Source: Lachnospiraceae bacterium MD308 (GTDB lineage Bacteria > Bacillota > Clostridia > Lachnospirales > Lachnospiraceae). Taken from it: 64,000 nucleotides of DNA. The notes beneath the pieces were generated by a model. The model did not search any database and was not told the origin of the DNA. It saw nothing but the letters and a program-made list of their open reading frames with translations. Both the position numbers and the translations under genes were made by a program. Location: positions 21,975-85,974 of the forward strand of contig VIQU02000020.1 in the NCBI GenBank assembly GCA_010206225.2, given 5' to 3'. The stretch's first letter is position 1. Each line of letters opens with the position of its first letter. This document shows, piece after piece, positions 25,987-34,733 of this stretch.

Positions 25987-27147
25987 ATGGATAAAGAGAC
26001 GGATGTAGTAATTGCAGGAACAGGTGTAGGGGGGCTTTTTACGGCCTTGAATCTTCCTAGGGATATACAGATTGTTATGATAACAAAGTCAGACCTTAAG
26101 AGCAGTGATTCCTTTCTTGCGCAGGGCGGTATATGTGTCATGCGGGATGAGGAGGACTATGACGGGTATTTTGAAGATACTATGCGGGCCGGACATTATG
26201 AGAACCGGAAAGAGTCTGTGGATATTATGCTGCGCGGTTCCAGAGAAGTCATTGATGCGCTGGTAGGATATGGGGTGGAGTTCGCCAGAGAGAATGGTGA
26301 GTTTCTATATACGAGAGAAGGAGCGCATTCAAGACCACGGATTCTGTTCCATGAGGACATTACCGGAGAAGAAATTACAAGCAAGCTTCTGGCAGGGGTA
26401 AAGAGATGTCCGAACATAACGATTTACGAATATACAACAATGACAGATATTATAGAAGAAGATGGCATGTGCCGTGGAATCATGGTGCGGACAAAAGAGA
26501 ATGAGCAATTTAGTATTCTTGCTCAAAATACTGTTCTGGCAACGGGAGGAATCGGCGGACGTTATCAGCACTCCACAAATTTCCCGCACCTGACGGGAGA
26601 TGCACTGGATATTGCCAAGGAGCATAATATTCGTATGGAGAACATGGATTATGTACAGTTCCATCCGACGACACTTTATTCGGAAAAGCCCGGGCGAAGA
26701 TTCCTGATTTCCGAGTCGGTGCGGGGAGAAGGCGCTGTGCTTTATAATAAGAAGAAAGAACGGTTTGTTAATGAGCTGCTTCCAAGGGATGTGGTGGCGG
26801 AAGCAATCCGCCGGCAGATGAAAGAGGATGGGACGGATTATGTGTGGCTGTCTATGGAATATATTGAAAAAGAGGTCATTTTAAATCATTTTCCCCATAT
26901 CTATAAGCACTGTCTGGAGGAAGGGTATGATGTAACATGCGAATGTATTCCGGTAGTCCCGGCACAGCATTATTTTATGGGAGGAATCTGGGTGGATTCG
27001 GACAGCCAGACTTCTATGAAACAATTGTTTGCAGTAGGAGAGACAAGCTGTAACGGCGTGCACGGAGCGAACCGGCTGGCGAGCAATTCTCTGTTAGAGA
27101 GTCTTGTGTTTGCAAAACGTGCGGCGGAAAAGATAAAAGATAAATAG
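25987..27147 (+). CDS. nadB: L-aspartate oxidase
   Basis: A 386-residue FAD enzyme. It has the Rossmann motif VIAGTGVGGLFTALNL, then SFLAQGGICVM, HSRPRILFHEDITGEEI, VQFHPTTLY, and PAQHYFMGGIWVD near the end. It oxidises aspartate to iminoaspartate for NadA. It is shorter than the E. coli enzyme (~540) because the C-terminal helical domain is absent, which seems usual in related Clostridia. It probably uses fumarate rather than oxygen as acceptor in this anaerobe (inference). Confidence 0.94.
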   Translation: MDKETDVVIAGTGVGGLFTALNLPRDIQIVMITKSDLKSSDSFLAQGGICVMRDEEDYDGYFEDTMRAGHYENRKESVDIMLRGSREVIDALVGYGVEFARENGEFLYTREGAHSRPRILFHEDITGEEITSKLLAGVKRCPNITIYEYTTMTDIIEEDGMCRGIMVRTKENEQFSILAQNTVLATGGIGGRYQHSTNFPHLTGDALDIAKEHNIRMENMDYVQFHPTTLYSEKPGRRFLISESVRGEGAVLYNKKKERFVNELLPRDVVAEAIRRQMKEDGTDYVWLSMEYIEKEVILNHFPHIYKHCLEEGYDVTCECIPVVPAQHYFMGGIWVDSDSQTSMKQLFAVGETSCNGVHGANRLASNSLLESLVFAKRAAEKIKDK

Positions 27148-27172
27148 AAGCAAAGGAAGGAGCGGATTTCTG

Positions 27173-28024
27173 ATGAATGATATTACAATGCGTCTGCAGG
27201 CAGACCACCTGATTATGGAGGCGCTGAAGGAAGATATTTCCAGCGAGGATGTCACGACGAATTCTGTGATGAAAGAGGCGGCGGCAGGCGAGGTGGAGCT
27301 GATCTGTAAACAAGACGGGATCATAGCAGGACTGGAGGTATTTCGGAGAGTCTTTGAACTGCTAGATGAAAAAACAGAGATCACATTTTGCTGTAAAGAC
27401 GGTGACGCGGTGACGAAGGGGCAGAAAATGGGACTCCTTAAGGGTGATATCCGTGTGCTGCTTTCCGGAGAGAGGGTGGCGCTTAATTACCTGCAGAGAA
27501 TGAGCGGGATTGCTACCTATACCCATTCTTTAGCAAAGCTTCTGGAGGGAAGTAAGACAAAGCTTTTGGATACGAGGAAGACGACGCCGAATATGCGTAT
27601 TTTTGAAAAATATGCGGTGCGCGTGGGAGGCGGCTACAATCACCGCTACAACCTTTCCGACGGGGTGCTTTTAAAGGACAACCACATCGGGGCGGCGGGC
27701 AGCGTGACGAAGGCTGTCGAGATGGCGAAGGCTTATGCGCCCTTTGTCCGCAAGATTGAGGTGGAGACGGAGAATCTTGATATGGTGAAAGAGGCCGTGG
27801 AGGCGGGCGCAGATATTATCATGCTTGACAATATGTCACCGGAGGAGATGCGTAAGGCTATTGCGTTGATTGACGGGCGGGCTGAGACGGAGTGCTCGGG
27901 AAATGTGACGAAGGAAAATATTGACAGGCTTACTTCCCTTGGGGTTGATTATATTTCCAGCGGGGCGCTGACCCATTCTGCACCGATACTGGATATTTCG
28001 CTGAAAAACCTTCACGCGGTTTAG
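27173..28024 (+). CDS. nadC: Nicotinate-nucleotide pyrophosphorylase (carboxylating)
   Basis: A 283-residue quinolinate phosphoribosyltransferase. Motifs: EDISSEDVTTNSV near the N-terminus, LNYLQRMSGIATYT, DTRKTTPNMRIFEKYAVRVGGG with the substrate-binding Arg/Lys, and IMLDNMSPEEM. It converts quinolinate and PRPP to nicotinate mononucleotide, completing the de novo branch begun by NadB and NadA. Confidence 0.96.
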   Translation: MNDITMRLQADHLIMEALKEDISSEDVTTNSVMKEAAAGEVELICKQDGIIAGLEVFRRVFELLDEKTEITFCCKDGDAVTKGQKMGLLKGDIRVLLSGERVALNYLQRMSGIATYTHSLAKLLEGSKTKLLDTRKTTPNMRIFEKYAVRVGGGYNHRYNLSDGVLLKDNHIGAAGSVTKAVEMAKAYAPFVRKIEVETENLDMVKEAVEAGADIIMLDNMSPEEMRKAIALIDGRAETECSGNVTKENIDRLTSLGVDYISSGALTHSAPILDISLKNLHAV

Positions 28025-28039
28025 GAAAGGGGCAGTTAT

Positions 28040-28597
28040 ATGACGAAAATGGAACGGAGACGGGAGATTGTCCGGATTATCCGTGAGAGCAGGGAGCCGG
28101 TTCCGGCGAAGGAACTGGCAAGACTCTGCGATGTGAGCCGTCAGGTGATCGTGCAGGATATGGCGCTTATCCGCGAGGCGGGAATTGATATCATCGCTAC
28201 GAACCGGGGATATATCGTAAATACTCCTCATGCAGTGCAGCGGGTGTTCAAAGTGAGTCACACGGATGAGCAGATGGAGGATGAGCTGTGTGCGATCGTT
28301 GACCTTGGTGGGAAAGTGGTGAACGTCATGATAAACCACCGGGTCTACGGGCGGATGGAGGCGCGCCTTGATATCAACTCCCGGAAGAAGGTGACGGAGT
28401 TTATTGAAAATATCCGGCTCGGGAAGTCAAGCCCTCTTAAAAATATCACTTCGAATTATCATTATCATACCGTTGAGGCGGAGAATGAAGAGATTCTTAA
28501 CGGCATCGAGGATGTGCTGCGAGAGAAAGGGTATCTGGTGGAGGAGACGAAAAAGCAGAGGGATAGATTGTTTATTGGAGAAATTAGGGGTAGTTGA
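28040..28597 (+). CDS. niaR: NiaR-type NAD biosynthesis repressor
   Basis: A 185-residue protein with an N-terminal HTH_11 domain (REPVPAKELARLCDVSRQVI) and a C-terminal 3H domain whose conserved histidines are visible in KVSHTDEQ, VMINHRVYG and NYHYHTVEA. In Firmicutes the NiaR/YrxA family represses nad genes when nicotinate is bound. It is the last gene of the nad operon, so the likely target is the promoter at 24987-25015. Symbol by family; niacin as effector is inference from homologues. Confidence 0.92.
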   Translation: MTKMERRREIVRIIRESREPVPAKELARLCDVSRQVIVQDMALIREAGIDIIATNRGYIVNTPHAVQRVFKVSHTDEQMEDELCAIVDLGGKVVNVMINHRVYGRMEARLDINSRKKVTEFIENIRLGKSSPLKNITSNYHYHTVEAENEEILNGIEDVLREKGYLVEETKKQRDRLFIGEIRGS

Positions 28598-28986
28598 AAC
28601 GAAACGTTTTATTGCAGTGATTAACAGAAAAAACATTTTGCAGAAAATAAAGTTAGTTTCGCTATAACAGAAGTTAAAATCGAACGCATGCTATTGATTT
28701 CCGGAAAAGAAACTTTCATTCAAAGAACTCGAAAAAAGCATAGCGCTGGCACAGTCTACGACAGTGGGAGAATGTTGCTGTAAAGATGCCGAAACGGCAA
28801 GGCTTGATGTGGAAGTCAGGACTGTAGAGCGATATTTAAATGAAGATCAGTAATAAAACATCGTAGCTTGTGGTCTTTGATTTTCATGCTTTTTTAGATA
28901 TTTCTATGGTTACGGTTGATAGCCCTGCAGCTAAAACTTTGCGCCGGGTTATGCTGGATATCAAATAAGGTCAGGAGGGGTTTGCA
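28598..28986. other. Gap of 389 bases with gene debris
   Basis: No complete gene. A 45-codon open stretch (28716-28853, SFKELEKSIALAQSTT...RTVERYLNEDQ) and a shorter one ending at about 28968 (DSPAAKTLRRVMLDIK) look like eroded coding sequence, the first possibly the end of an HTH protein. Neither has a start with an RBS. AGGAGGGG at the right end belongs to the lipoprotein gene. Confidence 0.35.
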
Positions 28987-29556
28987 ATGAAAAAATTGAC
29001 AGTATTATTTTTAAGCTTTTTGCTTTGCTTTTGCATGTGTGCATGCGGCCAGAAAAAAGAGGAGGCCGTGGAGGAGAAGAAAGCCGTGACGGAATCCGTG
29101 ACAGAGGAATCCGACGTTTCAGAGGCTATGCCCGAATTTTCGGTGAAAGACCTTGAGGGCAATACGGTTACGAATGATATATTCTCACAGGCGGACATTA
29201 CGGTGGTGAATTTCTGGGCGACCTACTGCAGCCCGTGTATTAATGAGATGCCCGAGCTTAATGAATGGTCAGAGTCCATGCCGGAGAATGTCCAGATCAT
29301 AGGCATCGCGGCGGATGTGCCGTCGGAGGATTCCGACCAGTACGCCCTAGCGCAGCAGGTTGTGGAAAAGACAGGCGTGAAATTTGTGAATCTATTGGCG
29401 GGAGAGGAATTTAATCCTCTTATCCGGGAGATTGTCGGGGTTCCTACTACATTTTTTGTGGACAGCGAAGGGAAGTTTGTGGGCAGCCCGATTGTCGGCG
29501 TGGACGTGGCAGGATATAAGAGTTTTGTGGAGGGGTATCTTGATGCATTGGAGTAA
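28987..29556 (+). CDS. TlpA-like thioredoxin-fold lipoprotein
   Basis: A 189-residue secreted protein. The N-terminal lipoprotein signal has its lipobox around residues 17-20 (MCAC). An acidic linker is followed by a thioredoxin-like domain with the active site WATYCSPC (Cys81, Cys84) and the cis-Pro region GVPTTFFVD. It resembles TlpA/ResA-type thiol reductases anchored outside the membrane. It is followed at once by a CXXC peptide gene and a membrane polyferredoxin, so it probably receives electrons across the membrane from them. Confidence 0.9.
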   Translation: MKKLTVLFLSFLLCFCMCACGQKKEEAVEEKKAVTESVTEESDVSEAMPEFSVKDLEGNTVTNDIFSQADITVVNFWATYCSPCINEMPELNEWSESMPENVQIIGIAADVPSEDSDQYALAQQVVEKTGVKFVNLLAGEEFNPLIREIVGVPTTFFVDSEGKFVGSPIVGVDVAGYKSFVEGYLDALE

Positions 29557-29704
29557 AACCTTGAACCAGAAAAAACAGGTGGTTCATGCGCTTGTCTCGC
29601 TGGCCGCGGCCTGCATGATGGTGTGGGGAATTTACCGGGGCGAGGTGGCTGTCGTCCTTGGAAAGGCGGTCAATGTCTGCCTGGAATGCATCGGATTGGG
29701 GTAA
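29543..29704 (+). CDS. CD1871A-family CXXC-motif small membrane protein
   Basis: A 53-residue protein with one transmembrane helix (about residues 15-33). It has the C-terminal sequence VLGKAVNVCLECIGLG, typical of the CD1871A family. The CLEC motif could exchange thiols. Its start overlaps the end of the TlpA-like gene by 14 bases, with GGAGGGG 7-8 bases upstream. Function is unknown, but this peptide regularly sits between a thioredoxin-like lipoprotein and a 4Fe-4S membrane protein in Clostridia (from memory). Confidence 0.85.
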   Translation: MHWSKTLNQKKQVVHALVSLAAACMMVWGIYRGEVAVVLGKAVNVCLECIGLG

Positions 29705-29708
29705 GCAT

Positions 29709-30545
29709 ATGAGAATCAGTCAGGAAGTAAAAAGGAAAATCATTCAGATTGCCGCATTTGGCTATTCCAACACATATCTTCGCAATTTTGCCGGCGGGCA
29801 GCTCTATAAGGGTAGATGGAAACAATTCTGCAATCCGGGGATGAACTGCTATTCCTGCCCGGCGGCAAGGCTCTCCTGCCCCATCGGCGCCATGCAGGCG
29901 GTGGGCGGCGCGATGAATTTTAATATAAGCTTTTATGTGACAGGGTTTGTACTGGCGGTGGGAGTCGTATTTGGAAGGGCGGTATGCGGCTATATCTGCC
30001 CGTTCGGATTGATACAGGAATTATTATATAAGATACCGTCGCCGAAGAGAAAGCTTTGGAAGGGATTTACCTATGTGAAATATGTCCTTCTGGTCTTTTT
30101 TGTCCTGCTGTTCCCGGTATTGATTACAAATGAGCTGGGGATGGGAGCGCCCGCATACTGCGAGTACATCTGCCCGGTAGGAACGCTGGAGGGAGGACTG
30201 CCCTTGCTCGCCACCCATCCAGAGCTTAGAAAGGTCATCGGCACACTGTTTTCCGTAAAGGCAGTTATCCTTGTGCTGACGCTGATAGGATGTGTCGTCA
30301 TCTGCCGCTTTTTTTGCAAGGTGATGTGCCCGCTTGGAGCCATCTACGGCATCCTGAATAAGATCAGCATTTACCACATGGAAGTGGATAAAGAAAGATG
30401 TATCTCCTGCGGGAAATGCCGTGGGGTGTGCCCGATGGATGTTGACCCCGTAAACACGCCGGATTCCGCCGAGTGCATCCGCTGCGGGAAATGTACGGTG
30501 AGCTGTCCTGAGAACGTACTCTCGCTTAGGTTTCGTGCAGAGTGA
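29709..30545 (+). CDS. NapH/NosR-like 4Fe-4S membrane protein
   Basis: A 278-residue protein with about five membrane helices and many cysteine motifs. These are CNPGMNCYSCPAARLSCPIG near the N-terminus, CGYICPFG and CEYICPVG at helix ends, then CRFFCKVMCPLG. Two C-terminal ferredoxin-type clusters follow (CISCGKCRGVCPMDV and CIRCGKCTVSCPENV). It would carry electrons from cytoplasmic ferredoxin across the membrane, by analogy with NapH/CcdA-like systems, to the adjoining thiol proteins. The start at 29709 comes 4 bases after the previous stop; upstream ORF codons overlap that gene. Confidence 0.9.
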   Translation: MRISQEVKRKIIQIAAFGYSNTYLRNFAGGQLYKGRWKQFCNPGMNCYSCPAARLSCPIGAMQAVGGAMNFNISFYVTGFVLAVGVVFGRAVCGYICPFGLIQELLYKIPSPKRKLWKGFTYVKYVLLVFFVLLFPVLITNELGMGAPAYCEYICPVGTLEGGLPLLATHPELRKVIGTLFSVKAVILVLTLIGCVVICRFFCKVMCPLGAIYGILNKISIYHMEVDKERCISCGKCRGVCPMDVDPVNTPDSAECIRCGKCTVSCPENVLSLRFRAE

Positions 30546-30892
30546 TTTTGAGAATGTTGTGAACCGTGAAAGATGATTTTTACATAGTAAAACGTGTTCC
30601 GAATAGGAGCAGGGCAGAAAATTATGGATTGACAGGACGGAAGAAATGGCTAATTATTAATAATTAAGAAATGGGTTTTCACCGTACATCTTGTTACGGC
30701 TTGCTCGTTTCTTTTTTATTGCCAGAATATCATACAGATATTTTCTGCCATTTTCAGCATGGTTAATCAGAAGACGGGCATGGAAGATATTGTATCTGAC
30801 AAGCGATAGAAAAAGCGACGAGGTTAAAAAGTTACAGAAAAAAGATGATAGAATTATTAAAAAGATAACTCCAAATATGATAGAAAGGAATA
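30546..30892. other. Gap of 347 bases; terminator-like hairpin
   Basis: No supported gene. A hairpin at about 30664-30718 combines AAGAAA...CCGTA with TACGG...TTTCTT and a T-run, and probably ends the redox operon. An AT palindrome TAATTATTAATAATTA lies at 30652-30667. The right part looks like remnant sequence leading into the truncated rhodanese gene. Confidence 0.4.
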
Positions 30893-31567
30893 TTGGAATA
30901 TTTATCTGTAACTCTTAGGGTTCTGGTGAAGCTGGTAAGTATAAGAAATTTGGATGAATTTCAGGGGATTTCGGACGGCAATTACCCGATGCTTCAGGAA
31001 AAAGGAGAAATTGCAGGAGCCGTATTTGGCCGTGCCGGAAGTGATGCAAATTCAATGGAAGAATATATGAATGATGACGGAACTGTTATTCCATATGAAA
31101 CTTTTGAAAAGTTTATGGCAGAGAGCAATGTCTCTCCGGACAATGAGGTCTGTTTCTTCTGCGGAACAGGCTGGAGAGCGACTATGCCGCTGCTGCTCGG
31201 ATATGAGAAAGGGTGGAAGGTTACTTTGAACGATGGCGGCTGGTGGGCATGGACGCGTGACCTTAAAAATAATGAGGTACAGATGCTGACGCCGGATCAG
31301 GCAAAGACATGTGCAAGAATTCAGTACGAGGAAAAAGAGGTGACACTAAAAGTCGGTGATAAAGATAAAGAAGTAAATTCTGTTTCTATATTTCCGGCGA
31401 GCGGAACGATGCCCCCAGTCCGGTTTAAATCTGACAATACGGATGTAGTGACCGTATCGGAGGATGGCAAAGTGACGGCGGTAGGAGAAGGAACGGCAAC
31501 AATCAAAATGATTGCGACGGATTTTTCGGGAAGAAATACTTCTTATACTGTAACAGTAACAAAATAA
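30893..31567 (+). pseudogene. Rhodanese-Big2 protein, 5'-truncated
   Basis: An open frame of 224 codons. From about residue 16 (SIRNLDEFQGIS) it matches the C-terminal rhodanese domain of thiosulfate sulfurtransferases, including the active-site loop CFFCGTGWRA. A bacterial Ig-like Big_2 domain follows (SVSIFPASGT, FKSDNTDVVTVSEDGKVTAVG). The first rhodanese domain and secretion signal expected of such surface proteins are absent. The only start is a TTG in non-homologous DNA, with no clear RBS. I read it as a 5' deletion remnant. Confidence 0.65.
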
Positions 31568-31621
31568 ATGTCCAAAGCGGTTTTCCAACTCTTAAGACTT
31601 TCTGAAATACACTGAATTTCC

Positions 31622-31650
31622 TTGACAAATCTCTTCCCGGTCGCTATGAT
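31622..31650 (+). promoter_or_regulatory. Promoter of the valS T-box unit
   Basis: TTGACA (31622-31627), 17 bases, TATGAT (31645-31650), immediately before the T-box leader. Confidence 0.8.
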
Positions 31651-31656
31651 AGTCAA

Positions 31657-31985
31657 TAGTTTAAAACCTTAAAGGCGATGAAAAAGAGGAGTACGCACAT
31701 TTGCCCTGACAGAGAGAGCGGCAAGGAGGCTGAGAGCCGTTTCAGAATGTAAAGTGCGGAAGGTAGCTTTTGAGCCGGATTGCTGAACCGCTGTGTATGC
31801 AGAGCCCGCAGGAAGAAGATGCAGATACCTGCAGGGACCGCGGAATCCCGCAGAAACTAGGCAGTCCCGGAGTCGTTCCCGTTATCGAATAAGATGAGAT
31901 ATAGAGCGTTTCTTCTATATAAATAAAGGTGGTACCGCGATGATAAATCGCCCTTTACAGCGTAGAGGGCGGTTTTTTACGTCCT
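31657..31985 (+). promoter_or_regulatory. T-box leader controlling valS
   Basis: A T-box riboswitch. The stem I loop-E bulge AGTA is at about 31691-31694, with its GAA partner at 31759-31761, followed one base later by GTA (31763-31765), a valine codon suited as specifier. The conserved T-box AAAGGTGGTACCGCG is at 31925-31939. Uncharged tRNA-Val would pair with specifier and T-box and prevent formation of the terminator. The valine match agrees with the downstream gene. The specifier placement is my reading and was not folded. Confidence 0.92.
31949..31978 (+). terminator. T-box intrinsic terminator
   Basis: CGCCCT (31949-31954) pairs with AGGGCG (31966-31971), followed by a T6 run. It is the OFF structure of the valS T-box. 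Confidence 0.85.
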
Positions 31986-32032
31986 CATTTGTGAAAAGTT
32001 TGTGAAAATCTTAGAAACTAAGGAGAGAGAGT

Positions 32033-34684
32033 ATGGGTGAGAATCTGAACAAAACCTACAATCCGAAGGAGATTGAGGCAAAGCTTTATGAGAAGTGGTG
32101 TGAGAACAAGTATTTCCACGCGGAGGTGGACAGGGAGAAAAAGCCGTTTACAACAGTGATGCCGCCTCCGAATATTACCGGAAAGCTGCATATGGGCCAT
32201 GCGTTAGACAATACGCTCCAGGATATCCTGATCCGCTATAAGAGGATGCAGGGGTACAATGCGCTCTGGGTGCCAGGTACGGATCACGCGGCGATTTCCA
32301 CGGAGGTCAAGGTGACGAACCAGCTTAAGGACGAGGGGATTGATAAGAAGGAGCTGGGGCGCGAGAAATTCCTTGAGCGTACATGGCAGTGGAAAGAGGA
32401 GTATGCCGGAACCATCGAGGGACAGCTTAAAAAGCTGGGCGTTTCCTGCGACTGGGACAGAGAGCGTTTCACGATGGACGAGGGATGTTCAAAGGCGGTT
32501 GAAGAAGTATTTATCAAGCTTTATGAGGAAGGATATATCTATAAGGGATCGAGAATCATCAACTGGTGTCCGGTGTGTAAGACATCTCTTTCTGATGCAG
32601 AGGTTGAGCATGAGGAGCAGGACGGACATTTCTGGCATATCAAGTACCCGCTTGTGGGGAGCGATGATTATCTTGAGATTGCCACGACGCGTCCGGAGAC
32701 GATGCTCGGCGATACGGCTATCGCAGTTCATCCGGATGATGAGCGTTATAAGGATATCGTAGGCAAAAAGGCGATTCTGCCGCTGGTGGGAAAAGAGATA
32801 CCGATCGTTGCGGATTCTTACGTTGACAAAGAGTTCGGTACGGGCGCGGTGAAGATCACACCGGCTCATGATCCGAATGACTTTGAGGTGGGAAAGCGTC
32901 ATAACCTGCCGGAGATCAATGTGATGAATGACGATGCCACCATCAATGAAAACGGCGGAAAGTACGCGGGGATGGACCGTTACGAGGCCAGAAAGCTGAT
33001 GGTGAAGGAGCTTGAGGAGCAGGGATTATTGGTAAAGGTCGTTCCTCACAGCCACAATGTGGGAACTCACGACAGATGTCATACGACGGTCGAGCCGCTT
33101 ATTAAGCAGCAATGGTTTGTCCGGATGGAGGAACTTGCAAAGCCGGCGATCAATGCTATTAAGACAGGCGAGCTTAAATTTGTGCCGGAACGTTTTGATA
33201 AGATTTATCTGCACTGGCTTGAGAATATCCGTGACTGGTGTATATCCAGACAGATCTGGTGGGGACACAGGATTCCGGCGTACTACTGCGATGAGTGCGG
33301 CGAGATAGTCGTATCAAGGACGAAGCCAGAGACTTGCCCAAAGTGTGGCTGTACACATATGACGCAGGATGAGGATACTTTGGATACATGGTTTTCTTCC
33401 GCATTGTGGCCGTTCTCCGTGCTTGGATGGCCGGAGAAGACAGAAGACCTCGATTATTTCTATCCGACAGATGTGCTTGTAACAGGTTATGATATCATTT
33501 TCTTCTGGGTAATCCGTATGGTATTTTCCGGGTATGCGCATACTGGCAGATCGCCGTTCCATACCGTATTCATTCATGGATTGGTAAGAGATTCTCTCGG
33601 CCGGAAGATGAGTAAATCTCTTGGAAATGGTATTGATCCGCTGGAGATCATCGACCAGTACGGCGCGGACGCTCTGCGTATGACTCTTGTGACAGGGAAT
33701 GCGCCGGGGAATGATATGCGTTTTTATAATGAGCGGGTAGAGGCAAGCCGTAATTTTGCCAATAAGGTATGGAATGCATCGCGTTTTATCATGATGAACC
33801 TTGGGGACAAAGAGCTTACGGAGCCGACGGGCATGAAGTTCCGCCCGGGGGATAGATGGATCATGTCCAGATGCAATAATCTGGTGAGGGAAGTAACCGA
33901 GAATATGGATAAATTCGAGCTTGGTATCGCGCTTGCGAAGCTCTATGATTTCATATGGGATGAGTTCTGCGACTGGTATATCGAGCTGGCCAAATACCGC
34001 ATCTATCATGCGGATGAAGATGCAGAGAGCGCCAATGATGCATTGTGGACCTTGAGAGAGGTTCTTAAGAAAGCGTTGAAGCTTCTACACCCGTATATGC
34101 CATTTGTAACAGAGGAAATCTACAGTAAGCTTATACCAGAGGAGGATTCTCTTATGATGTCCCAGTGGCCGGAATATGACGAGAACTTAAATTCTCTGAT
34201 GGCCGAGAGAATTGTAGACCATTATAAAGAGATTATCCGCGGTGTCAGAAATGTCCGGGCTGAGATGAACGTTCCGAACTCCAGAAAAGCGAAGGTATAT
34301 ATTGTATGCGAAGATAAAGAGCTGTGTACGGGACTTTCCTGCTTTGGCGATGCGGCACAGACAATGGCGGCGGTAAGTGAGCTGATCATTCAGAATGATA
34401 AGGAAGGAATTGCAAAAGACGCAGTATCGATCGTAGTTCCGGATGCGTCGGTATATGTACCCCTTGAGGAGTTAATTGATTTTGAGCAGGAAATTGAACG
34501 TCTTGCGAAAGAAGAAAATCGCCTCACGAAAGAAATTGCCCGCGCTGAAGGAATGCTCAATAATGAAAGATTTGTAAGCAAAGCTCCGAAGTCAAAGGTT
34601 CAGGAAGAAAAGGAAAAGCTTGAGACATACCGCCAGATGATGGCAGAGGTACAAGACAGGCTTAACGGATTAAAAGCAAGATAG
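32033..34684 (+). CDS. valS: Valyl-tRNA synthetase
   Basis: An 883-residue class I aminoacyl-tRNA synthetase that charges tRNA-Val. The HIGH-type motif is in [15 protein letters not shown] (about residue 43), the editing domain follows ([17 protein letters not shown]), and the KMSKS loop is [14 protein letters not shown] (about 524). A C-terminal coiled-coil arm (residues 815-880; [19 protein letters not shown]) is typical of ValS. Length is normal, and the start has AGGAGAGAG upstream. Confidence 0.98.
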   Translation: MGENLNKTYNPKEIEAKLYEKWCENKYFHAEVDREKKPFTTVMPPPNITGKLHMGHALDNTLQDILIRYKRMQGYNALWVPGTDHAAISTEVKVTNQLKDEGIDKKELGREKFLERTWQWKEEYAGTIEGQLKKLGVSCDWDRERFTMDEGCSKAVEEVFIKLYEEGYIYKGSRIINWCPVCKTSLSDAEVEHEEQDGHFWHIKYPLVGSDDYLEIATTRPETMLGDTAIAVHPDDERYKDIVGKKAILPLVGKEIPIVADSYVDKEFGTGAVKITPAHDPNDFEVGKRHNLPEINVMNDDATINENGGKYAGMDRYEARKLMVKELEEQGLLVKVVPHSHNVGTHDRCHTTVEPLIKQQWFVRMEELAKPAINAIKTGELKFVPERFDKIYLHWLENIRDWCISRQIWWGHRIPAYYCDECGEIVVSRTKPETCPKCGCTHMTQDEDTLDTWFSSALWPFSVLGWPEKTEDLDYFYPTDVLVTGYDIIFFWVIRMVFSGYAHTGRSPFHTVFIHGLVRDSLGRKMSKSLGNGIDPLEIIDQYGADALRMTLVTGNAPGNDMRFYNERVEASRNFANKVWNASRFIMMNLGDKELTEPTGMKFRPGDRWIMSRCNNLVREVTENMDKFELGIALAKLYDFIWDEFCDWYIELAKYRIYHADEDAESANDALWTLREVLKKALKLLHPYMPFVTEEIYSKLIPEEDSLMMSQWPEYDENLNSLMAERIVDHYKEIIRGVRNVRAEMNVPNSRKAKVYIVCEDKELCTGLSCFGDAAQTMAAVSELIIQNDKEGIAKDAVSIVVPDASVYVPLEELIDFEQEIERLAKEENRLTKEIARAEGMLNNERFVSKAPKSKVQEEKEKLETYRQMMAEVQDRLNGLKAR

Positions 34685-34733
34685 AATCGCAGCAGGCAGT
34701 GATGCCTGACAGGGTGGGAGATTACATTATATT

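Noticed and set aside
27836..28339. 167-codon minus-strand open frame
   Set aside because: Antisense to nadC and niaR; no start signal.
25064..28597. Interruption or frameshift in nadB because it is short (386 residues)
   Set aside because: Ends cleanly after the conserved C-terminal FAD motif, and short forms lacking the helical domain are normal in related Clostridia.
30691..30918. 75-codon plus-strand frame before the rhodanese remnant
   Set aside because: Begins in a terminator hairpin, no RBS, no homology.
32340..32762. 140-codon plus-strand frame in valS
   Set aside because: Arg/Ser-rich out-of-frame product within valS; no RBS.
33314..34009. 231-codon minus-strand open frame
   Set aside because: Lies antisense inside valS, whose motifs are intact; no RBS and no recognisable protein.
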